This document shows positions 1 to 7,983 of a DNA stretch of 64,000 nucleotides, one piece after another (positions within the stretch are counted from its first letter, which is position 1; each line of letters starts with the position of its first letter). The DNA lies in contig NZ_LT906662.1 in assembly GCF_900205865.1 (NCBI RefSeq), positions 3,299,411 through 3,363,410 of the forward strand, in the 5' to 3' direction. The translations under genes and the position numbers were made by a program. Source of the DNA: Thermoanaerobacterium sp. RBIITD. GTDB taxonomy: Bacteria > Bacillota > Thermoanaerobacteria > Thermoanaerobacterales > Thermoanaerobacteraceae. The notes under the pieces are model-generated. The model did not search any database and had not been told where the DNA came from. It was given only the letters and a program-made list of their open reading frames with translations.

Positions 1-56
1 ATCATGGTTATCATCAAAGCTTCTCTTCCAATATCAAGAACTACTCCTGGATTCAT
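1..56 (-). CDS. fliQ: FliQ, flagellar export gate protein (5' part only)
   Basis: Only the first 18 codons lie in the window; the rest continues past the left edge. The reading starts MNPGVVLDIGREALMI, which matches the N-terminus of FliQ, a small two-helix subunit of the flagellar type III export gate with FliP and FliR. The ATG is preceded by a strong AGGAGG ribosome site. It follows fliP by about 10 bases, the usual fliP-fliQ order. The identification rests on this short N-terminus plus position. Confidence 0.8.
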   Translation of the reverse strand, partial: MNPGVVLDIGREALMITM

Positions 57-66
57 ATATATCCTC

Positions 67-816
67 CTATCTAAATCCAATTATTAAAGATTTCACAAGT
101 ATGTTCCAACCGTCTACAAGAATAAAAAGTAGCAATTTAAATGGCAATGAAATAAGTACTGGCGGCAGCATAAACATGCCCATGGACATTAAAACACTAG
201 CAACAACCATATCGATTATCAAAAATGGTATGTATATAATGAAGCCAATTTCAAATGCTGTTTTTAATTCACTTATTATAAAAGAAGGTATAACAACCCT
301 CATTGGTATTTCATCTACATTCTTTACCCTTATCTTTGAAAGATTAACAAATAAGTTAAGGTCATTCTTTCTTGTCTGTTTTAACATAAAGTTTTTTAAT
401 GGATCTCTAGCTTTAACGTATGCTACTTGTGGAGTTATCTTACCCTCAATGTATGGCTGTATTGAATTATTATTAATTTGTGTTCCTACAGGTGCCATAA
501 TAAAAAATGTCAAAAACAGCGCAAGCCCGATAAGGACTTGATTTGGTGGCATTTGTTGCAAACCCATAGCATTTCTCAAAAATGATAAAACAATAATGAT
601 TCTCGTAAAAGATGTCATCATTATAAGTATCGATGGTAATAGTGTCAAAATACTTAATAATAATACTATCTGTATGCTTGTAGCAACATCTTTCGGATTG
701 GATGATGTACCTATAGATATCCACGGTGTAACAGGATTTGGTGCCGCATAAACAGCTTTTGTCATTAAAATCAATATAACTGATACAATTGAGCTAATTT
801 TCATTATCTTGATCAC
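67..816 (-). CDS. fliP: FliP, flagellar type III export gate protein
   Basis: FliP forms the core of the membrane export gate that passes rod, hook and filament subunits. The protein (about 249 aa) has an N-terminal signal-like hydrophobic segment, then the family hallmarks: [18 protein letters not shown] near residue 70, an [18 protein letters not shown] helix, and a C-terminal pair of helices around [23 protein letters not shown] start at 816 is chosen because GGGTGG sits 8 bases upstream. An in-frame GTG at 828 and an ATG at 804 are alternatives. The start overlaps the 3' end of fliO by about 23 bases, implying translational coupling. Length is normal for the family. Confidence 0.95.
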   Translation of the reverse strand: MIKIMKISSIVSVILILMTKAVYAAPNPVTPWISIGTSSNPKDVATSIQIVLLLSILTLLPSILIMMTSFTRIIIVLSFLRNAMGLQQMPPNQVLIGLALFLTFFIMAPVGTQINNNSIQPYIEGKITPQVAYVKARDPLKNFMLKQTRKNDLNLFVNLSKIRVKNVDEIPMRVVIPSFIISELKTAFEIGFIIYIPFLIIDMVVASVLMSMGMFMLPPVLISLPFKLLLFILVDGWNILVKSLIIGFR

Positions 817-1177
817 GTTTATTACCACCCAAAAACATTTTTGATAAATTCTTAATATTATCCAGTGATATATTAAAATTTAGCTTATAATCGATTTTTT
901 TATTGTTCATTACAATGTCATCACTATCAAGAGTTTTTATATAATTTATTGAATTATTTGTAACACTCAAAAGTATGAATTCCTTGCATACTCTAACAAT
1001 ATATAAATTTTTATCCCGACCTAAATATAAATGATCTATAACATCAAAATTGTTACTTTTTGTTATATTTATTGTCTTTTTATTAAGAAATATCGTAATG
1101 TAATAAGCTAAAAATACAACAAATATAAATATCAATATAGATGAAATAACTTGAAAAATTGTATATGTACTTGACAC
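794..1177 (-). CDS. fliO: FliO/FliZ-like flagellar export assembly protein
   Basis: A 127-aa protein with one N-terminal membrane helix (about residues 8-30, [19 protein letters not shown]) and a small cytoplasmic domain. Short, divergent single-pass proteins in this position are FliO, which helps assemble the FliP ring. The GTG start has GAGGAA 8 bases upstream. The sequence is poorly conserved, so the call leans on topology, size and its place between cheY and fliP. Confidence 0.8.
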   Translation of the reverse strand: MSSTYTIFQVISSILIFIFVVFLAYYITIFLNKKTINITKSNNFDVIDHLYLGRDKNLYIVRVCKEFILLSVTNNSINYIKTLDSDDIVMNNKKIDYKLNFNISLDNIKNLSKMFLGGNKRDQDNEN

Positions 1178-1187
1178 AGCGTGTTCC

Positions 1188-1547
1188 TCACTTTAACATT
1201 TTTTTAATAGCTTCGATCACTCTATCCGGCTGAAATGGCTTTACAATAAAATCTTTAGCGCCAGCTTGAATTGCTTCAATTACCATAGCCTGCTGACCCA
1301 TTGCAGAACACATGATTATTTTAGCATCTGGATCCATTTCTTTTATATGTTTAACAGCTTGTATGCCGTCCATTTCCGGCATCGTAATATCCATCATTAC
1401 AAGGTCTGGTTTTTCTTGTTGGTATTTTTCAACAGCAACAGAACCATCTTCTGCTTCCACTACACTTCCAAGATTATTTTTTGTTATTATATCTTTTATC
1501 ATCATTCTCATAAATGCTGCATCATCAACTATCATAATTTTACTCAC
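1188..1547 (-). CDS. cheY: CheY response regulator
   Basis: A stand-alone 119-aa receiver domain. The acidic pocket is Asp8-Asp9 (IMIVDDAAFMR), the phospho-acceptor is Asp53 (LVMMDITMPEMDG), the switch Ser is in IIMCSAMGQ and the conserved Lys is in DFIVKPF. CheY-P binds the motor switch to set rotation. The gene follows fliY, which carries both CheC-type phosphatase motifs, so kinase output and its removal are encoded side by side. The GTG start has a strong GAGGAGG site upstream. Confidence 0.95.
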   Translation of the reverse strand: MSKIMIVDDAAFMRMMIKDIITKNNLGSVVEAEDGSVAVEKYQQEKPDLVMMDITMPEMDGIQAVKHIKEMDPDAKIIMCSAMGQQAMVIEAIQAGAKDFIVKPFQPDRVIEAIKKMLK

Positions 1548-1565
1548 GAATAATTCCTCCTCATA

Positions 1566-2660
1566 TTATATTGAATTTACTCTTTTGCTCTGTTTAACTA
1601 TGTCTATAATCCTTACCCCAAAATTTTCATCGATAACAACCACTTCGCCTTTTGCTATAAATTTCCCATTTACTAATATGTCTACAGGCTCACCGGCTAA
1701 TTTATCGAGCTCAATTATAGACCCCTCATTTAATTCAAGTATATCTTTTATTAATTTTTTTGTTCGTCCTAATTCGACAGTCACACTTAGCGGAATATCC
1801 ATAATTAAATTAATATTTTCTTTCCCGTTTGATTCTAGTACATCACTCTCATCAAAATCCTTAAATATAACAGGTTTTACAGATACTTTTCCTGCTTTTT
1901 TACTACTATCAATACTTTTATGGTCATCCATTGTACCGTCAATATTACTATTCTCTTTAATTATATCATCAACATTTGCCTCCTGAAAAGATTTATTTTT
2001 ATCTTTTTCAACATTTTTTGACATAACTTGTTTTACAAGTTGTTTTGCAAATGTAATAGGTAATAATTGCATTATCTCACTATCTATAATATTTCCTATA
2101 ACCATTTTGAAAGCTATTTTAACAACTTCACCATTAGGAAAGGATATATCCTCCGGTAAACATTTATTGAAATCTACAATAAATGCCTTTGGTGGAGATA
2201 TATTTATATTTTTACCAAGCAATGTTGATAAAGATGTCGAAGAAGAACCTATCATCTGATTCATAGCTTCACCAATAGCACTTAAATGTAGGTCATTTAT
2301 TTCTCCTTCACTAACATCACCATTCCCTCCCATCATTAAATCTGTAATGCGCAATACATCCTGTTCCTTTAAAATCAATAAATTATGTCCTTTTAGCCCC
2401 TCGGTATATTCCACCTCAACACCAACATATGGAATCTTAAATTCATTTTTCAAATCTGTCCAGTTAATAATGCTTACTTTTGGCGTTGTTATAGTTACTT
2501 TATTTCTTAGTAGAGTAAACAATGTCGTCGCAGATGTACCAAAACTAATATTACCTATTTCGCCAAGGACATCTTGTTCTTCTTCAGTAAGATTTGTGTC
2601 ATTGTCATTTATACCACTTAGCAATGCATTAATTTCCTCTTGTGAAAGAAAATCACTCAT
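1566..2660 (-). CDS. fliY: FliY, motor switch protein with CheY-P phosphatase domain
   Basis: This 364-aa protein has three parts. The N-terminal peptide SDFLSQEEINALLSG is the same type of CheY-binding element found in FliM. The middle CheC/FliY domain carries both phosphatase signatures of the form (D/S)xxxExxN-x22-P: DVLGEIGN and SAIGEAMN, each followed by Pro at exactly the expected spacing. The C-terminal FliN domain (SVTVELGRTKKLIKDIL) builds the C-ring. The ATG at 2660 is preferred because AGGAG lies 8 bases upstream; it overlaps fliM by 8 bases. A charged linker (about residues 215-270) joins the CheC and FliN parts. Confidence 0.95.
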   Translation of the reverse strand: MSDFLSQEEINALLSGINDNDTNLTEEEQDVLGEIGNISFGTSATTLFTLLRNKVTITTPKVSIINWTDLKNEFKIPYVGVEVEYTEGLKGHNLLILKEQDVLRITDLMMGGNGDVSEGEINDLHLSAIGEAMNQMIGSSSTSLSTLLGKNINISPPKAFIVDFNKCLPEDISFPNGEVVKIAFKMVIGNIIDSEIMQLLPITFAKQLVKQVMSKNVEKDKNKSFQEANVDDIIKENSNIDGTMDDHKSIDSSKKAGKVSVKPVIFKDFDESDVLESNGKENINLIMDIPLSVTVELGRTKKLIKDILELNEGSIIELDKLAGEPVDILVNGKFIAKGEVVVIDENFGVRIIDIVKQSKRVNSI

Positions 2661-3642
2661 CAAAATCATCTCCTTCACTGCATATACCAGTTATCTGAAC
2701 GCAGTATTTTTTATTTTTTACACCTGGTGTTCCAAAAAATTTTGTTTCTTCATCAATTTTTATTTCTATTGGATCTTTATAATTTTTATTAATCACTATA
2801 ATATCACCTTTATCAAAATTTAATAAATCCTTTACTGTTATTATTGATGTTCCAATTATGGCTTTTACCGGAATATATGTGTTACTTATTTTATTTTTTA
2901 TAAATCCGATATCACAAGTTTGTTTTTCAGTATTAGAATACCAAGTTTTTGTTGTCAATTTTGGCAAAATTGGTACTATTGTCATATGTGGAATACAAAA
3001 ATTAATCAGTCCCTCACTCTCATTAATCTTTATTGATAACGTACATAAAGCAATTGTCTCATTAGGAGATATTATCTGGGTAAATTGTGGGTTTGTTTCA
3101 ATCCTTGTTATACTGGGTGTGAACTCTATAACGTTATTCCATGCATCTTTTATCAAAGGTAAAAGCTGTTTTGCTATTCTACTTAATAGGCCCATCTCAA
3201 TCTCCGTATAATCCCTTTGTATCATATCAGCATTTCCTATGCCACCCAATATCTTATCTATAATAGCAAACGTTGTATTATTATTAAGCTCAAGAATAAC
3301 AGGCCCATCTAATGGATTAGCTTCAATAACAGCAATAAAAACTGGATTTGTTAATGAATTGCTAAATTCATAATAAGTTACTTGTTCCACAGATACAACA
3401 GAAACTTGTACTAATGTTCTTAAATAACCAGATAAAAATGTAGTAAATGTCCTTGACATATTTTCAAATATCATCTGGAGCGTTCTCAATTGATTCTTTG
3501 AAAATTTATTTGGTCTTCTAAAATCATAAGGCCTTATTTTTATCTCTTTTTTACTGTCTTTTATATCTTTAACATCAAGCTCGCCAGAATTCATGGCTTT
3601 TAAAAGTGCATCAATCTCGTTCTGAGATAATATTTCAGACAT
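2653..3642 (-). CDS. fliM: FliM, flagellar motor switch protein
   Basis: FliM is the C-ring subunit that receives CheY-P and sets rotation direction. The 329-aa sequence begins with the CheY-binding peptide ILSQNEIDALL, continues with the FliM middle domain (RTLQMIFENMSRTFTTFLSG; LGGIGNADMIQRDYTEIE with the conserved GG pair), and ends with a SpoA/FliN-like domain around GTSIITVKDLLNFDKGDII. The ATG has a good AGGAGG site. It lies between fliL and fliY as in Bacillus and clostridia. Confidence 0.97.
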   Translation of the reverse strand: MSEILSQNEIDALLKAMNSGELDVKDIKDSKKEIKIRPYDFRRPNKFSKNQLRTLQMIFENMSRTFTTFLSGYLRTLVQVSVVSVEQVTYYEFSNSLTNPVFIAVIEANPLDGPVILELNNNTTFAIIDKILGGIGNADMIQRDYTEIEMGLLSRIAKQLLPLIKDAWNNVIEFTPSITRIETNPQFTQIISPNETIALCTLSIKINESEGLINFCIPHMTIVPILPKLTTKTWYSNTEKQTCDIGFIKNKISNTYIPVKAIIGTSIITVKDLLNFDKGDIIVINKNYKDPIEIKIDEETKFFGTPGVKNKKYCVQITGICSEGDDFDE

Positions 3643-3656
3643 GAGAACCCTCCTTT

Positions 3657-4055
3657 CTATTGAACAATAAAATCGTCAAAATATACATTATTTACCTTAT
3701 CAGCACCTAAAATTTTATTTATCTCATTTTTTATTTCATTTTGAAGCTTAAGTTGACCTGACGACCCATCTAAATCTTGAGGCGTCTTATTTCTCAATAT
3801 TTGTAAAATAATATTTCTAATTTGAGGATTTTGTTTTTGCAGTTCATTTAAAACATTTTTATCAGATACCTGTAATTCAATTACTGCTCTAACAAATTTA
3901 TTATCACCCTTTAGATTTGTTACAAATTCTTTACCAGGTGAATAATTATAATATGTAATTGTAGTTGGTTTTGCTGTATTATTAAAATAGAAATACGCTC
4001 CACCAAAAGCAATAATTATTACCAATAAAATGATTATTATGTAATTATTTTTCAT
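3657..4055 (-). CDS. fliL: FliL, flagellar basal-body-associated protein
   Basis: A 132-aa single-pass membrane protein: short cytoplasmic N-terminus, a membrane helix IIIILLVIIIAFGGAYFYF, then an external domain. The external part has the FliL pattern of a central strand (FVRAVIELQVSD) and a C-terminal stretch ending in VYFDDFIVQ. FliL associates with stators and the basal body. The ATG at 4055 is chosen over an upstream ATG at 4088 because AGAGGTGA lies just before it, and because the upstream ATG would put a polar segment ahead of the helix. Confidence 0.9.
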   Translation of the reverse strand: MKNNYIIIILLVIIIAFGGAYFYFNNTAKPTTITYYNYSPGKEFVTNLKGDNKFVRAVIELQVSDKNVLNELQKQNPQIRNIILQILRNKTPQDLDGSSGQLKLQNEIKNEINKILGADKVNNVYFDDFIVQ

Positions 4056-4074
4056 GATATCACCTCTTATTGGG

Positions 4075-4812
4075 TTAAGAATTATCATTTGTATTTTTCA
4101 AAATAACAATATCAACCCTTCTATTTTTAGAACGATTTGCATCGCTATCGTTTGGAGCAACCGGATGATATTCACCGTATCCGGCAGCAGATAATAATTC
4201 AGGATTCATCTTTTGTATATCAATAAAATACTTAACTACATTAACGGCTCTTGTTGTTGACAATTCCCAGTTACTTTTATATGTGCTATTACTAATAGGT
4301 ACATTATCTGTATGCCCTTCAACTATTATAGGTCTTTTTGCATCTTTTAATATTTGTGCAAATTTTGTAAGGGTATTTAACGATTCAGGTTTTATGTCAG
4401 CACTTCCTGTGTCAAAAAGAACTGTATCTTTAAATCTAATAAGAAGTCCTCTTTCATTTAATTCAACATTAACATTATTTTCCATATTATTTTTTTTTAA
4501 ATAGTCTTTTATCTCTGTATATAATTTTAAAAGTTCCACATCTTCCTTTTTATTGGAAATGTTCTTGTTAAGACTTCCTTGGCTAACTAATTGTGATAAT
4601 TCTGTATTTGTTGTTTTTCCACTATCGAGAATACCTATATATCCTTGAAAGGATGAAATTATAGACTCGAATTTGTTAGTATCTAATGTTGCCATAGAAA
4701 ACATTAATACAAAAAATGTTAGTAACAATGACATCATATCAGCATATGTATTCATCCATTCTTTTTCGTCTCCTTGTTCTGATGATTCATTAAACTTCTT
4801 TCTTCTATGCAT
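4075..4812 (-). CDS. motB: MotB, stator protein with peptidoglycan-binding domain
   Basis: MotB anchors the stator to the wall and completes the proton (or sodium) channel. The 245-aa protein has a basic N-terminus, then MNTYADMMSLLLTFFVLM, whose Asp is the channel aspartate, and a C-terminal OmpA/MotB domain containing VEGHTDNVPI and ELSTTRAVNVVKYF. The ATG at 4812 has AGGTGAT upstream and overlaps motA by 8 bases, a coupled arrangement. Ion specificity cannot be told from the sequence alone. Confidence 0.95.
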   Translation of the reverse strand: MHRRKKFNESSEQGDEKEWMNTYADMMSLLLTFFVLMFSMATLDTNKFESIISSFQGYIGILDSGKTTNTELSQLVSQGSLNKNISNKKEDVELLKLYTEIKDYLKKNNMENNVNVELNERGLLIRFKDTVLFDTGSADIKPESLNTLTKFAQILKDAKRPIIVEGHTDNVPISNSTYKSNWELSTTRAVNVVKYFIDIQKMNPELLSAAGYGEYHPVAPNDSDANRSKNRRVDIVILKNTNDNS

Positions 4813-5590
4813 TAATATCACCTGTCCTATGCTGTATAGGCTTTCTATGTTTAGGCGCTAGAAATGCCTTTAGCTTTTCCTCTATAATTCTGGGATTCTC
4901 ACCAGCTTGTATTGATAAAATTCCCTCAATCATTACTTCTTTCAATAACACTTCTTGTTGGCTTCTTGCATTAAGTTTTCTTGCCATTGGTAAAAATACT
5001 AAATAGGCAAGTATTGAGCCATAAAATGTTGTAATAAGTGCCACAGCCATGCCAGGGCCAACTTTTTTAGGGTCATCAAGATTTTTAAGCATATTTATAA
5101 GACCGATTAATGTTCCTATCATACCAAATGCCGGTGCATATGCACCCATAGCTTGAAAAACTCCTTGACCTTGTTTATGCCTGTCTTCTAAAAATGATAT
5201 TTCTGTCTCCAAAATATCTCTTACAAGTTCTGGATCTGTTCCATCGACTACAAGTAAAATCCCTTTTTTTAAAAATTCATCATCAACATTTCTTACAGCA
5301 TCCTCTAGTGATAGCAAGCCCTCTCTTCTTGCAATATTTGCAAGATCTATAATTTTTTTAATTTCAGTATTTGGATCATATTTTCTTTCAAAAAATACTT
5401 TCCCAAATGCCTTAAATGAATCAATTATCTTATACATAGGATATGATATTAATGTACTGGCGAAAGTCCCTCCTATTGTTATCAAGGCTGATGGTAAATC
5501 CACAAAAGTCATTATATTACCATTCATGAAAATAGCCCATACAATTAATGACACACCAGCAATTACGCCAGCAACAGTTGCCAAATCCAT
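4805..5590 (-). CDS. motA: MotA, stator channel subunit
   Basis: A 261-aa MotA/PomA protein with four membrane helices: two near the N-terminus (residues about 1-50) and two after the cytoplasmic domain (about 145-205). Family motifs include DLPSALITIGGTFAS, the cytoplasmic AREGLLSLED segment and GMAVALITTFYGSILAYL. MotA surrounds MotB and pushes on FliG. Location inside the flagellar operon, between flbD and motB, is typical of clostridia and differs from Bacillus. Confidence 0.96.
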   Translation of the reverse strand: MDLATVAGVIAGVSLIVWAIFMNGNIMTFVDLPSALITIGGTFASTLISYPMYKIIDSFKAFGKVFFERKYDPNTEIKKIIDLANIARREGLLSLEDAVRNVDDEFLKKGILLVVDGTDPELVRDILETEISFLEDRHKQGQGVFQAMGAYAPAFGMIGTLIGLINMLKNLDDPKKVGPGMAVALITTFYGSILAYLVFLPMARKLNARSQQEVLLKEVMIEGILSIQAGENPRIIEEKLKAFLAPKHRKPIQHRTGDINA

Positions 5591-5601
5591 TTACGAACAC
5601 C

Positions 5602-5805
5602 TCACATTGAAGGATATTCAAATCCATTAAATATTTTTCTTTTGTATACTATAACCTTTTCTATTATTTCTTCTTTTTTTTCTTTAACAACTATCTTTTT
5701 CCCCGTTGTTAAGCTAATAACAGTATCAGGCGTTTCCTCTACAAATTCAATCATATCAGCATTTACAATAAATTCATCACCATTTAACCTTGTAACACTA
5801 ATCAC
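5602..5805 (-). CDS. flbD: FlbD-family flagellar protein
   Basis: A 67-aa protein starting MISVTRLNGDEFIVNADMI, the recognisable FlbD (SwrD-type) sequence. In Bacillus the homologue SwrD raises stator torque, which fits a gene placed directly before motA. The start is a GTG with GGAGG 7 bases upstream. The C-terminus is Lys-rich and basic. It follows the hairpin that ends the flgE cistron. Confidence 0.88.
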   Translation of the reverse strand: MISVTRLNGDEFIVNADMIEFVEETPDTVISLTTGKKIVVKEKKEEIIEKVIVYKRKIFNGFEYPSM

Positions 5806-5826
5806 AATTGCGCCTCCTTATTTAGT

Positions 5827-5847
5827 TACCGGGCCAAAGGCCCGGTA
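5827..5847 (-). terminator. Perfect hairpin directly after flgE
   Basis: A 9-bp perfect stem (taccgggcc / ggcccggta) with an AAA loop begins 2 bases after the flgE stop. It is much more GC-rich than its surroundings. In the direction of transcription it is not followed by a U run, so it is more likely a 3' stabiliser, processing site or partial terminator than a full terminator. flbD and motA continue downstream. Confidence 0.7.
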
Positions 5848-5849
5848 TT

Positions 5850-7124
5850 TTATCTCTTTAGATTGACAAGGTCCTGAAGTATTTCATCTGATGTAGTTAT
5901 AACTTTTGAATTTGCTTGAAATCCTCTTTCTGTTGTAATCATATCCGAAAACTCATTAGCAAGATCAACATTTGACATTTCAAGTGTTCCAGGGTTTATG
6001 GTACCTCTAGTTCCTGTATTTGCCGCACCAATCATTGGATCACCAGAATTTACAGTATTTATAAACATTGTATTTCCTGCTTTTTCAAGACCTTGCGAGT
6101 TTTGAAAGTCTGCTATTGCAATTTGGCCTATAACCTGCATTCTACCGTTAGAATAAATACCTGAAACAATACCATATTTATCAATGTTTATATTTTCTAT
6201 AGAACCCGCTGCATTTCCGTCTTTGCTTAATTCACGTAAATCTGTTGGATTCGCATACATCGTAAGCTTAGAGAGATCTACAGTAATATTGCCATTATTT
6301 CCTATGGTTGCATTTGTTCCTATTCCCATTCCAGATAATGATACAGTGAAAATACCTGCCGGTGTAGCCGGTGGTGTTGGTTGAGGTATTTTGCCATTTG
6401 CATCAAATGTTATAGTCCCTAAAGTAATAGGACTTGTTGTTAAATCATTATTATCAAATTTTATTATTGATGCATTCCAATTGCCATTATTATCTGTTTT
6501 TTGAAATTGTATTGTTGCAATATGGCTTCCACCTTGTGAATCATATATAGTAACATTATAACTAACAATACCATTGACTGCAGTACCGGCATCAAGATTG
6601 CCTCCTAACTGTATCTGCGTAGTTGTAGCCGGCGTATTGCTAGACCAGTTTTTTATGTTTATAGGAGAAAGATTACCGGTATCGGTATTCACAGTTTTAC
6701 CATCCGCCGATATCCATCCCATTACTTTATATCCATCTGGTGTTACAAGGTCCCCATTAGAATCAAAAGTGAAATTCCCTGCTCTTGTATATAGATTAGC
6801 ACCACCATTATTAACAACAAAGAAACCATTTCCATCTATAGATAAATCTGTTGGATTATCTGTTCTTTGTGACCCACCATTTGTAAATAATGTATCTATA
6901 GAAGCTATTGCAACCCCAAGTCCGATTTGCTGTGGATTTGTTCCGCCACCATTTCCCTGTGGCGCAGACGCGCCTTTTATTGTCTGGTTAAAAATCTCCT
7001 TAAAAGTCATTCTGCTGGCTTTAAATCCAACTGTATTAACATTTGCGATATTATTTCCTATTACGTCCATTTTAGCTTGATGTGCTTTTAGACCAGAGAC
7101 TGCAGAATACATAGATCTTAACAT
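5850..7124 (-). CDS. flgE: FlgE, flagellar hook protein
   Basis: The 424-aa product has the N-terminal rod/hook signature (MLRSMYSAVSGLKAHQAKMD; NNIANVNTVGFKASR), a variable Gly/Asn/Thr-rich middle and the matching C-terminal coiled-coil segment (SNVDLANEFSDMITTERGFQ). It polymerises into the hook. The gene is preceded by flgD (hook cap) and a TIGR02530-type gene. The ATG has AAAGGAGG upstream. It is set apart from its operon neighbours by a structured leader (7146-7195) and a perfect 3' hairpin (5827-5847), suggesting separate mRNA control. FlgG naming is possible in some annotations, but position and length favour hook protein. Confidence 0.94.
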   Translation of the reverse strand: MLRSMYSAVSGLKAHQAKMDVIGNNIANVNTVGFKASRMTFKEIFNQTIKGASAPQGNGGGTNPQQIGLGVAIASIDTLFTNGGSQRTDNPTDLSIDGNGFFVVNNGGANLYTRAGNFTFDSNGDLVTPDGYKVMGWISADGKTVNTDTGNLSPINIKNWSSNTPATTTQIQLGGNLDAGTAVNGIVSYNVTIYDSQGGSHIATIQFQKTDNNGNWNASIIKFDNNDLTTSPITLGTITFDANGKIPQPTPPATPAGIFTVSLSGMGIGTNATIGNNGNITVDLSKLTMYANPTDLRELSKDGNAAGSIENINIDKYGIVSGIYSNGRMQVIGQIAIADFQNSQGLEKAGNTMFINTVNSGDPMIGAANTGTRGTINPGTLEMSNVDLANEFSDMITTERGFQANSKVITTSDEILQDLVNLKR

Positions 7125-7145
7125 ATTTATCCTCCTTTACGCTGC

Positions 7146-7195
7146 CCGCTTCGTCTGTCATTCAAAAGCGGTAAGCCTCCTTTTAGGTCCGGCTT
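7146..7195 (-). promoter_or_regulatory. Two-hairpin structured leader of flgE
   Basis: Between the preceding stop codon and the flgE ribosome site the transcript can form two hairpins. The first pairs AAGCC with GGCTT (7191-7195 with 7173-7177) and nests CCT-AAA-AGG inside. The second pairs CCGCTT with AAGCGG (7166-7171 with 7146-7151). Several GGA triplets occur (GGACC, AAGGAGG, and the real AAGGAGG at the ribosome site), as in CsrA-bound leaders. I do not recognise it as a known riboswitch class. The pairing is visible in sequence; the function is inferred. Confidence 0.5.
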
Positions 7196-7556
7196 ATACT
7201 ATAACAGCGCCATCAATATTTGTTATTACATTATCTTTCAATGCCCTTCCATCCATTGCAGTTATAACTACTCTATTTTTTAAATTAACCACAAATACTT
7301 TATTTCCAAGCAAAATAAGTGTATCTTTTATGCCTTTAGAATCTGCTTTATTTATAGCATTGATTAGCATATTGTACTCAGATTCAGAAATCGATAAATC
7401 TCTTAATTTAATCCTTTCTAATGCATGTTTAGAAAACTTTATTTCACTTGTTTTCTTGTCAATTATGCTTTTAAAACTATTATTATCCCGAGGAGTTGAT
7501 TTACTGTTTGATACATTGTTTATGCTGATATAGCTATTTAAATTAACTTTGTTCAC
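7194..7556 (-). CDS. Flagellar operon protein, TIGR02530 type
   Basis: A 120-aa protein with a polar N-terminus and a conserved core, FSKHALERIKLRDLSIS, followed by LILLGNKVFVVNLKNRVVITAM. This is the small conserved protein found between flgD and flgE in many Firmicutes, family TIGR02530, whose role is not firmly known. Its place suggests help in hook assembly. The start is a GTG with GAGGTGA upstream. The stop codon overlaps the first base pairs of the flgE leader hairpin. Confidence 0.85.
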   Translation of the reverse strand: MNKVNLNSYISINNVSNSKSTPRDNNSFKSIIDKKTSEIKFSKHALERIKLRDLSISESEYNMLINAINKADSKGIKDTLILLGNKVFVVNLKNRVVITAMDGRALKDNVITNIDGAVIV

Positions 7557-7565
7557 TGTATCACC

Positions 7566-7970
7566 TCAGTCTGTCACAACAGATACAGAATCTATTGGCA
7601 CATCTGAGCCTTGAACCTTTAAGTAATATTTGCCTCCATCAACATAAACGCCATCAACTTTTCCGGTAATATTTTTGCTATTGCCATTTACATCAGTAGT
7701 CGCTGAAACATTTTTGCCAATGAGGCTATATGCCTTGACAGCACTAAAGCTAGAATTCAAATTTTGCATTTGTTCTAATGTAGAAAATTGTGCCATTTGT
7801 GCAATAAACTCTTTATCATCCATAGGATTTAATGGATCTTGATTTCTAAGTTGTGTAACGAGAAGTTGCAAAAATGCATCTTTTCCCAATTCGGAATTAG
7901 GGTTGTTGCTAACCTTTGTTCCATCATTATATGTATTTATGTAATTATTGTAATTTGTATTTATGGACAT
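7566..7970 (-). CDS. flgD: FlgD, hook-capping protein
   Basis: This 134-aa protein carries the FlgD N-terminal signature LGKDAFLQLLVTQLRNQDPL and AQFSTLEQMQNLN, followed by a short C-terminal part (SLIGKNVSATTD onward). FlgD caps the growing hook. It is short compared with enterobacterial FlgD because the Ig-like region is reduced, as is common in clostridia. The ATG at 7970 has AGGAGGTG 6 bases upstream; an in-frame GTG at 7979 is part of that ribosome site. Confidence 0.93.
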   Translation of the reverse strand: MSINTNYNNYINTYNDGTKVSNNPNSELGKDAFLQLLVTQLRNQDPLNPMDDKEFIAQMAQFSTLEQMQNLNSSFSAVKAYSLIGKNVSATTDVNGNSKNITGKVDGVYVDGGKYYLKVQGSDVPIDSVSVVTD

Positions 7971-7983
7971 ATCATTCACCTCC

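Noticed and set aside
101-541. Plus-strand open frames across the flagellar operon, such as this one
   Set aside because: These are mirror frames of fliP and its neighbours. They are hydrophobic or Ser/Thr-rich without motifs or ribosome sites.
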